Assembly (NCBI GenBank): GCA_003152315.1
Contig: PLZV01000003.1
Span: 159-64,158 of the forward strand
Source of the DNA: Verrucomicrobiota bacterium
Lineage (GTDB): Bacteria; Verrucomicrobiota; Verrucomicrobiia; Palsa-1439
Direction of reading: 5' to 3'
DNA: 64,000 nucleotides
Shown: in pieces, positions 61,913-64,000 of the stretch
Layout of the letters: the number at the start of each line of letters is the position of its first letter
Position numbering within the stretch: the first letter of the stretch is position 1
The notes under the pieces: model-generated
The model's input: only the letters and a program-made list of their open reading frames with translations
What the model was told of the DNA's origin: nothing
Database searches by the model: none
Program-made: the position numbers and the translations under genes

Positions 61913-62452
61913 TCAACGAGACGACTTTGCTGGTGGGGTAACAGGTGTTGGGCCTGAACGGGGCTGGTTTCCGTTTGTAATGCTGTGCATCCATCGATCC
62001 ACTTCTTCGTCATGTTCCGATATTCTCGTCGCGAATCTAAAATCGTAATCCAGAGCGCCTCGCGGGTATTTCTTACCTACCGGCGTGACAATGATGTGAT
62101 TGAGAACTTCAGCAGTCATGGCGCGGGTAATTGTGTACCCGTTTTCGGAGACAAACCTAAGCAGACGCCGTCTGCATTCTTCAACCTTATCAGCCATGAT
62201 GTCTATGCCATAGATGGTCAAAAGAGCTTGATGCGGGTTGTGTCCCTTCTGCAGTTTCCGATGTAGAACCTCAACGAGCATGTCCCCATCGCCGCAAGTC
62301 GGATCGCAAGAGTCCCTTTGTGGCTCCCACATTTCTGGAGGCAGCTTGTCGAGGATCTCGTTGACTGGCCTTGGTGGAGTAAAGCCGTCAGCCGTTTGCT
62401 TGGCGCGTTTCTCTCGTTTGACCTGATTCACGGCCAGTGGTTTCTTATTCAT
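61913..62452 (-). CDS. Small methylase-like protein (phage-type N6-adenine methyltransferase fragment)
   Basis: 179 residues from the ATG at 62452. It has FTPPRPVNEILDKLPPEMWE, then the SAM motif I DPTCGDGDMLVEVLHRKL, YGIDIMADKVEECRRRLL and LNHIIVTPVGKK. This is like short adenine-methylase-type proteins of phages and integrated elements. The catalytic NPPY motif was not found, so it may bind SAM without methylating or be a shortened gene. It lies next to tRNA-Leu, a common integration place, and 8 bp after the GT87 gene. The frame to 62464 begins with TTG. Confidence 0.6.
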   Translation of the reverse strand: MNKKPLAVNQVKREKRAKQTADGFTPPRPVNEILDKLPPEMWEPQRDSCDPTCGDGDMLVEVLHRKLQKGHNPHQALLTIYGIDIMADKVEECRRRLLRFVSENGYTITRAMTAEVLNHIIVTPVGKKYPRGALDYDFRFATRISEHDEEVDRWMHSITNGNQPRSGPTPVTPPAKSSR

Positions 62453-62460
62453 GGTTGCAG

Positions 62461-63753
62461 TCAATCCCCAAGGTTTTTTTCGACTCCAAATTCACTCACG
62501 CCAGCCGCCTCACCCTTTGGCCCGGGCCAGCAAGTGATTGAGACTGACAGGCGCTTATGGCGGATCACCACGAGCAACAGCGCCCCCCACACCATCAGGG
62601 TTCCCCAGCAAGGCGCGCCCACAACCTCAAGCTGGCGGATGCCGGCTGAGGCAGGAACGAGGACACAAAATACAATCAACGCCCAACGGATAATTCGCCG
62701 CGTCGTATCATTTGGCTCATTCATCGCCACCGCAAGCAACACCATCAGGGGCAAGAGCAGCAAGATGAAATAGTGCGTCTCCGATACCGGCGGCACCAGT
62801 AGCATCCAGGTCATCACGGCAGAACCAATCAGCAGTTCGGATCCTTTCCCCGCATTCCGTCCCACCACCCACATCGCTCCAACCATCCCCAATCCAATAA
62901 ACACTGTCGCCACCCGGGCAAACGAATTGTTCGTCAAGCGGCTCAGCACGGCGGGCAGTGATTGGTTGCGCGGTTTCTGGGGGTCGAGCAGTTGTTCGTT
63001 CAATCCGCTCTGCGCCCGCTGGCCTTCATTCGCGAGTGCCGGTCGGGCAATGATCTGTTCCCAACTCTCCCAGTACGCGAGGTTCCTTTTGAAACCGAAT
63101 ACGGCACTGGGGAGAATTAACCCGCCGATGATGATGCTCACCACTGCGGCCAGCAGGAACTTCCATTTCCTCCGCCACGCGAAATACCCAAGCAAGACCA
63201 GCGGAAATGCTTTCAAGAGGACTGCGCCGGCCAGACAGGCGCCGCCCCGCAGGTCGTGACCTTCCCAGTGCCAACAGAATGCCGCCAGCACCAGCCACAT
63301 CAATAACACCGAGGCCTGTCCGCGGGTGAGCCCCGATATGAACCATACCAACAGCAGGGCGATGGGCACTATGGACAAAATCAACCGATGGTTATCCATG
63401 CTGAAGACCGAGCGCACCGTCCTCACGCACATCACCAGGGCCCAAACGATCAGTGCCACTGAAATTGCGTACCAGACCAACGCCCCCCAAAACACCGACA
63501 GCAGTGCGAATGGCGCCATAAGAATCGCAAATGGCGGCGGGTAGACATACGCCCACCCCCGCACGTTGCGCACTTGATAAATGTCGGTGCCGTCAACAAC
63601 AGCTTGTCCGGCCAGTTGGTAGACAGTGAAATCGGTCCTCTGGATTGGCCAAATTGCCGCGCGATACACGGTATTCACGCCCAGCCCGACTATGAGAGCC
63701 AAGGCCACCGCTAATAGAGCTGCCGTTCGTTTATCGACTGACAACAAGATCAA
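62461..63753 (-). CDS. DUF2029 / GT87-family polytopic membrane glycosyltransferase
   Basis: 430 residues with about ten membrane helices (LAVALALIVGLGVNTVYRAA, VWYAISVALIVWALVMCVRT). After the first helix comes RTDFTVYQLAGQAVVDGTDI, with the Asp of the GT-C type catalytic site, and YVYPPPFAILMAP, a DUF2029 hallmark. The family uses polyprenyl-phosphate mannose or related donors to make cell-envelope glycans. The start is a TTG at 63753 (AGG ribosome site adjacent) and is uncertain. The end touches the start region of the methylase-like gene. Confidence 0.85.
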   Translation of the reverse strand: MILLSVDKRTAALLAVALALIVGLGVNTVYRAAIWPIQRTDFTVYQLAGQAVVDGTDIYQVRNVRGWAYVYPPPFAILMAPFALLSVFWGALVWYAISVALIVWALVMCVRTVRSVFSMDNHRLILSIVPIALLLVWFISGLTRGQASVLLMWLVLAAFCWHWEGHDLRGGACLAGAVLLKAFPLVLLGYFAWRRKWKFLLAAVVSIIIGGLILPSAVFGFKRNLAYWESWEQIIARPALANEGQRAQSGLNEQLLDPQKPRNQSLPAVLSRLTNNSFARVATVFIGLGMVGAMWVVGRNAGKGSELLIGSAVMTWMLLVPPVSETHYFILLLLPLMVLLAVAMNEPNDTTRRIIRWALIVFCVLVPASAGIRQLEVVGAPCWGTLMVWGALLLVVIRHKRLSVSITCWPGPKGEAAGVSEFGVEKNLGD

Positions 63754-63916
63754 CCTCGCGTTCGCGATTCTTCCGGCATCGTTTCGATATCATTCAGAAT
63801 TCTCCGTGTGTCGCGCACCGGGAGCAAGGGGAAAACCAAATTAATGCGACATCGCATCTCAAGTTGGTTTTTCCATCTCAAGCAGGTCGGCGAAGATCGG
63901 GACGACCTCTGCCTCA

Positions 63917-64000
63917 TCAGGCGCTGTTCTTGCCAACGGCGTGCGTGAGCATCGTGTGCGTGGCGTTCGTTGAGATTTCGGCGTCGATTACGGTCAGGCC
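63917..64000 (-). CDS. C-terminal end of an unknown gene, runs off the right edge
   Basis: The last 27 codons read GLTVIDAEISTNATHTMLTH and end AVGKNSA at the TGA 63917-63919. The pattern G-L-x-V/I-x-x-A-x-I-S-T is like ACT domains, so this could be the end of an ACT-domain regulator, but the fragment is too short to be sure. The codon use is coding-like. It lies upstream of the GT87 gene with a 163-bp gap. Confidence 0.35.
   Translation of the reverse strand, partial: GLTVIDAEISTNATHTMLTHAVGKNSA

Overview
The window reads as a chromosomal stretch of a free-living, Gram-negative-type, GC-rich bacterium. Verrucomicrobiota (Limisphaerales / Pedosphaera-like soil or wastewater lineages) is the best guess. 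Support: a very large modular secreted protein built from BACON-like, FN3, RCC1-like and DUF11 blocks with Asp-rich calcium-type motifs at the C-terminus; two bactofilins; a two-gene carB; an ETF / acyl-CoA dehydrogenase operon; and many short palindromic repeats. No rRNA, CRISPR array, transposase or integrase was seen, so the lineage is an inference.

Region 1 (1-12.4 kb, almost all minus strand) is a metal-handling island: the start of a YHS/HMBD protein (probably a metal P-type ATPase), a lycopene-cyclase-like membrane protein, a YHS mini-protein, a 41-aa membrane peptide, a c-type cytochrome, a truncated TolC lipoprotein gene, a TPMT-like methyltransferase, a DMT exporter with a His-rich tail broken by one in-frame TAA, a complete HME-RND tripartite efflux set (outer-membrane factor, hairpin-less adaptor, pump) with a small periplasmic partner, a His/Cys-rich protein, and three tandem secreted Cys-rich paralogues. 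Region 2 (12.4-24.6 kb) is a 3156-residue surface or secreted protein bracketed by two ~164-bp direct repeats; the outer copy is fused to the 5' half of a tRNA-Arg(TCT). The following 1.8 kb is full of palindromic repeats and decayed coding sequence.

Region 3 (24.6-31.9 kb) is one operon behind a good sigma70-type promoter: large acyl-CoA dehydrogenase, outer-membrane channel, FixC/FixX-like ETF dehydrogenase, EtfB, EtfA. It looks like uptake and oxidation of a hydrophobic acyl substrate with electrons passed to quinone. Region 4 (31.9-41.7 kb) is mostly core genes: FHA/DUF4388 protein, MFS exporter, RluA-type pseudouridine synthase, glycosyltransferase-like protein, ABC exporter and pyrD in one tightly overlapping minus-strand run, then a TPR protein and two bactofilins on plus.

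Region 5 (41.7-50.5 kb) has carB as two separate genes, N-half and C-half, with about 5.6 kb of accessory DNA between them: a pectate-lyase-like protein, a GH50-like hydrolase, a PemK/MazF-type toxin-antitoxin pair flanked by a duplicated hydrolase 3' end, and a small membrane protein. Region 6 (50.5-64 kb) holds a zinc-ribbon membrane protein next to an AbiGi-like protein, ruvB, an S9 oligopeptidase lipoprotein, and then yebC-ruvC-ruvA. Between ruvA and ruvB lie a FIST sensor gene and a hybrid histidine kinase, followed by a left-over copy of the ruvA 3' end. A tRNA-Leu(GAG), a small methylase-like gene, a GT87-type membrane protein and the tail of another gene end the window.

A recurring theme is accessory cassettes sitting inside or beside housekeeping loci (carB, ruvAB, tRNA-Arg), each leaving a duplicated or truncated gene end as a scar.
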